From: Lycocorax pyrrhopterus obiensis
Lineage: Eukaryota > Chordata > Aves > Passeriformes > Paradisaeidae
Reading direction: 5' to 3'
NCBI GenBank assembly: GCA_014706295.1
Contig: JACSVZ010000015.1
Location: 56,851,535-56,915,534, forward strand
DNA: 64,000 nt
Part shown: in pieces, positions 59,786 to 64,000 of the stretch
Layout: each line of letters begins with the position of its first letter
Numbering within the stretch: position 1 is the stretch's first letter
Program-made: the position numbers and the translations under genes
The notes under the pieces: model-generated
What the model saw: only the letters and a program-made list of their open reading frames with translations
The model's database searches: none
What the model was told of the DNA's origin: nothing

Positions 59786-62700
59786 GCAGAAGCTTTGCAT
59801 GTCCTTCACAGAATGAGATTCCTAAATATCAGAGAGTTGCAGAAAGGACTTAACCATTTGGGGGTTCATTTCTGTCTTTCTCTGTTTTTATGGATGCAGA
59901 ATTATGGAAATCTCCATCTGATAAAGATTTTCAAGTGGAGAAGAATATTATTGTTCCATGAATAGGTCCAGTCCTGTAAGGTAAGTATGTAGCTAATGTA
60001 AAACTTCAGACTCTGGGGTACCCACAGCATTTACCTGAGCTCACTGAACTGCAGCCTGAGGGCACAACAATTTCACTGGAAACTCCAAGAGCAAATCAGA
60101 ATTTTTGGACTGCCACTGATTGTATAGAAGAAATGTCTTTATTTGGTTGGTATAGAGGAACTCCTGAAAAAAAAGTTACTTATAGTAAAGAAATAGTAAG
60201 AAGAGTTCACCTTGTTCTCAGCTAAGCTGTGAAATTTTACTCTCCTCGGCAGGGAGCAGTGGCAAACTGATGAAGGAACAGACGTGATAAGTCTGGAATC
60301 ACTTCTGATCTGCCACAACCAGCATGGATCAGCCAGACCTGGCAAAAGCCAAGCTATGTGTCACTGCCCAGGGAATAATAAGTAGACATCCACCTGCAGC
60401 ACCCATAGATACCAGAAGAGTCTAGGCAGAGTCCCAGGACCCAAATCTGAAGGGAACTACTGCAAGCAAAACCATCACGAGGAGCAAGAGTCTTGTGGGC
60501 TTGGGTTGACATTGCTAAATGCAGCTCCTGCTGCCCCTGAACTCACCATCCCACCTCACCACGGCTGCTTAATGAAGGCACTGAGTGGTGCAACCACAGC
60601 TTCAGAGCTTCTCTCTGCTGAGACAGAGTTGTCTTGCAAGCCGTGCAAGGTGTCTCTGCCCAACACTTCCCACGGCTTCTCTTCCCAGGGTGACAAATCT
60701 CTGCAGATCTGTAACAACTGCCTTTGCCCTAAGTGACAGTGATGCTTTTGAAACAGGCTCTGAGCTCTTTTTACACTCTCATCCCAGTACAGAGCTGTGC
60801 ACATAACATGTAAACAACATTAGCAAGTCCTAAAACAAGTACAGATGCTTTATCTTCTTTAACAGCTAGGAAGCCACTTCATAGAGCAAGATAAATGTGA
60901 ATTGGTCTGCTCAGACCAGAACATTGGAGAAGAAGTTCACAGGTTTAAAAAATTAATTTCTACTTAAAAGCCAAATAACAATAATAATTTATTTAAAAAA
61001 TAAAAAAGATAATTCAAGTTCTCTGAAGAATTGTGAAGGCTTTCCTTTGCCGACAAGCTAGACACAACAGCACATCTTTTAAAACTTCTGCCCATCACCT
61101 TGCAAGCTTGCTTAGCTTTTCCTGTGCTCTCACTGGGAGTTGGTAGGATTAGTGTGGGCATCACATCTGTATCCTTGGCAGACCTGCTCCAGTGCCATCC
61201 ACACTGTGGTGGCAGGGTAGGTGTCCAGGGCGGGAGATGCCAAAAGGCAAAGGATCTGGCCTTGTTGCCAGTGTTGGTGTTGCCAGTGTGTCATTCAGCT
61301 GCTTCTGCTGAAAATTAGTCTCTCTCTCCAATTCTGATGAATATTGATGAACTTCACAGCATCAAAAGAAGCAAAGGCAGGACAGCTGTTTGAAGGGACA
61401 AACACTTCAGTTCTGGATTGGAAGAAAAAGAGACAGAGACAGCAGAGTGGTTGTGATGAGCCAGGCCTTCTCCCTCGCTTGTCAAAATGTGATTTACAGA
61501 CACACTTCCATTCACCCTGTGGGTGCCAGTTCCCACATCCTATGTCCACAAATCTCTCTTGTTAGTTGGATAGGCAATATGTGGGCTGCCTCCTCTATAA
61601 AAAGCTTCTTTAAACTGGGACGCTTCCCAGCTCATTTTAATAAATCATGACTATAATTACATTCTTTTGCTGCATACTTCTGCAATAAAATCTGAATCAT
61701 TCACTTACTGGCCTTCTTTACAGTCCAGCAATCATTTTGTCTTGCTTCTGAAGCTGCTTTTCTTGCCTGGTCATTCAAAGAATGCCATTTGCTTTGAACC
61801 CCCTAATCTAATCCAGCTGCTTTTTCCTTATCTTCAAAGCCTCTCCTCATTCTGTCCATCCCAACAATCCCACTTGTGCCTCCAGCCGCTTTTTGCCATC
61901 AGTGACCACTTCAACTCACTCCGGACAGTTCTGCTCACTAAGGCTGTCCCACTGCCTCAAGAGCCACTTCCACCAGCATGCCAAGTGCATCTGAGTCTGC
62001 CTCTTCCCAGTGGTCAGCTGGCAAAAGCACTTATTTGCATAACAAAACCCCTTTGTCGATGGAATTTGCTCCTCTTCTTTTGGGGAAGTGTCTGTTCTCC
62101 CTCAAGGACTTTAACACACGATCAGCATTACTGCGAAGCCAACAGAGTAACCACCACGCCTGTCCAAGAGAAAGAACTTTGCCAGACTCTCTACGAGGAA
62201 GTGCAATCTGGAACTGCATTGCCCTCGGGGCTGCAGAGGGAGGGGAGACAGAGCCGCTGAAACACTTGTGCTGGCTGCTATGAGAAAGAAGTCAAGAGGT
62301 TCAGTTTGCTGAAGTTCCTCATAGCTGTAATTCCCCTTTTACACGGCCAGAACACGGGGAAGATGCCCTGAGCCAGATACTCATGCTACTTTTGGCTTTG
62401 GGGTGCAGTCTGGAGAAGGAGCCAGGAGCCCCAGCCCTCAGGTTTAAATCTCACTCAATCATCACAAAGCTTCTCTTGGTTTTCATTTTCCTTAATGTCC
62501 TGTCAGTCCTAATGTCTGGAGGTGACAGGACTGATCTTAGGAGCCATGTTTTGGAAAAAGATGCAAAAAAAAAATTACAAAGAAAAAAAAAAAAGAACTG
62601 AGGAGCTGAATGGGATGTGGGTCAGATGAAGGAGTCTAAACATTCAGTCGTTGCTTTGAAACAACCAGAGTTTTAGACACGGATGTGTGAGGGACCATCT

Positions 62701-64000
62701 TGTTCTATGGGTCTTAAAAGAATTTATCAATTTGTTTCTTTAAGACAGAGTAATTTTTTAAAGTGAAAATTTTGTCATTCACCACCTCAAAAGAACAATG
62801 TAAAAAGTTTTAATTTGTAAAGTTACAATATGGGGTTGGTTTTATACTGACATTTGGTTAGTTTCAGATTCAAAACAGATCGAGATATGCCTCTTTTTTT
62901 GCATAACTCCAAGCTCAGCTTCAAACATGTAAGTGGGAAAATTAACATTAAAATGAATCCTTAAACTGCAATTACTTGGAAGATGCAGAGCATGAAGCAT
63001 TCAAATGGCTCTCACTCAGTGACCCAGTTAAAATATACAGATCAGTACTGCAATTTGGTTGCAAACATTTCAGAGACTTGAGGATGTGGAGGCTCTATCC
63101 TTCTCCCAGCTTTACTCTACCCTTGGTGCTCTAATGCAGCCCAAAGAAACAAATACATGTCCAAAACACTTTTGCCTCGAATGCATTTCCATTAGGTTGA
63201 GATCTTCCTCAGGCTTTATGAGGGAACACCAAAGTTCTCGAGAGGGCAGGTAAGCTTTAGGGATGTGTCAGAGTATCATATAATCATTGGTAATATGAGG
63301 CAGGAATATTTACACTGGCACTGAAAATTCAACTGCTGTGCCACATTACTGTGAAGTAAAAATGTATCATATCAGATAAATAAAATCAGAGAAATAAAAT
63401 CTCAGTATTTGCTATTACATAAGAATGGCTTTGTTGAAGGAGGCACTGGTCAAAGTATCATCTAGATTCTGAGAAGAGGGAAAATTAATTTCTTGTTTTT
63501 TCCCCATTTATTAGAAGAGGCATGTTCGAGATACACCAAGAAATGGAGTGAGGTAGTATAGTGCTGTTAGTGTGAAAACAGAGTGTCCTTCCCCTGCAAA
63601 AGGGTAGCAGAGCACATAATCAGTGTGAAGGACCTCATGAAACTTTGCCCTCAAAAACCCCAAGTTGCTTGACTTCCTCCTAAAAATTCTCACACCATTA
63701 CCAAGGAAGCAGAAGTGACCAAGCTGACATCTTTGTCCCTCTCTCTTTCGTCTCCTTGTGACTAGCCTTGCTGTTTTTAAGGGAAAATGCAACTGAGGGA
63801 AGCTTACGGCCACTGTAACACCCCTGGCAACACAAGGTGATACAAGCAAGAAGGGACTCCAGGAACTCCAGCCCCAGACTTCTCAGTGGGAACCAAAGGA
63901 ATAACCTCACCAGCTGACAGCAACAGCAAAGGCTTGTTTTCCCTGTGGTTTATCTGCTAGGGGAAAAGGAGCAGGATGTATTTGGCAAACATTGCATTCT

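Larger units (their letters stand above)
46576..64000. other. 5' flank of TMTC1: no gene recognised
   Basis: Intergenic by inspection. Open frames exist, the longest being 250 codons on the minus strand at 54951-55703, but none gives a protein I recognise. No CR1 3' end was seen here. Named elements are a short GA repeat near 48,908-48,936, homopolymer tracts at 55,048, 59,041 and 59,769, A-rich sequence at 62,560-62,600, AT-rich candidate conserved blocks near 52,060-52,250 and 57,120-57,310, and the palindrome cluster at 59,325. A noncoding RNA cannot be excluded from sequence alone. Confidence 0.6.

Noticed and set aside
61667..62260. 197-codon plus-strand open frame
   Set aside because: The peptide is Leu/Pro/Ser-rich with no domain, and the strand is pyrimidine-rich, which lowers stop frequency.

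Overview
The window looks like bird genomic DNA. The retrotransposon remnants end in the 3' tail typical of avian/sauropsid CR1 LINEs, repeat density is low, the introns are compact, and the one recognisable gene encodes a vertebrate protein with clear similarity to human TMTC1 (compared from memory, with no database search). Nothing prokaryotic or plasmid-like is present. There are no rRNA or tRNA genes, no CRISPR array and no second protein-coding gene that I can support.

The gene is the 5' part of TMTC1 on the minus strand. I resolved five coding exons from protein similarity plus AG/GT splice sites: exon 1 45581-45888, exon 2 33582-33759, exon 3 31884-31957, exon 4 30535-30711 and exon 5 28418-28624. 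The phases join without error into 944 coding bases, or 314 codons plus two bases. They encode the N-terminal membrane half of the protein: a signal-anchor, the luminal HDD motif, the HPIHTE...GRAD loop, the KETG helix, and a proline-rich hydrophilic linker. The second membrane block and the C-terminal TPR repeats are not in the window as far as I can see, so intron 5 (28417 down to position 1) exceeds 28 kb. Exon 1 and the promoter lie in a strong CpG island at about 44,990-46,440.

Layout: 1-28,417 is intron 5, with four CR1-family fragments, several homopolymer tracts, a G-quadruplex-prone run, a perfect 15-bp hairpin and a CpG-retaining candidate enhancer. Positions 28,418-33,759 hold exons 5 to 2 with short introns. 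Intron 1 (33,760-45,580) has a TA/CA microsatellite and a candidate conserved noncoding block. Positions 45,581-46,440 are exon 1 and the promoter. Positions 46,440-64,000 are 5' flank with a degenerate minisatellite, a perfect 16-bp palindrome and no recognisable gene.

TMTC proteins are ER multi-pass proteins of the GT-C glycosyltransferase type, with established links to O-mannosylation of cadherins; TMTC1 has also been linked to SERCA2B and ER calcium handling. I found no new multi-gene system. The items most worth a second look are the 15-bp perfect hairpin, the CpG-rich intronic element, the GC-rich and divergent exon 5, the purine-repeat promoter, and the 250-codon open frame in the 5' flank. 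The main limit is that exon calls rest on remembered family sequence and splice-site logic without transcript data.
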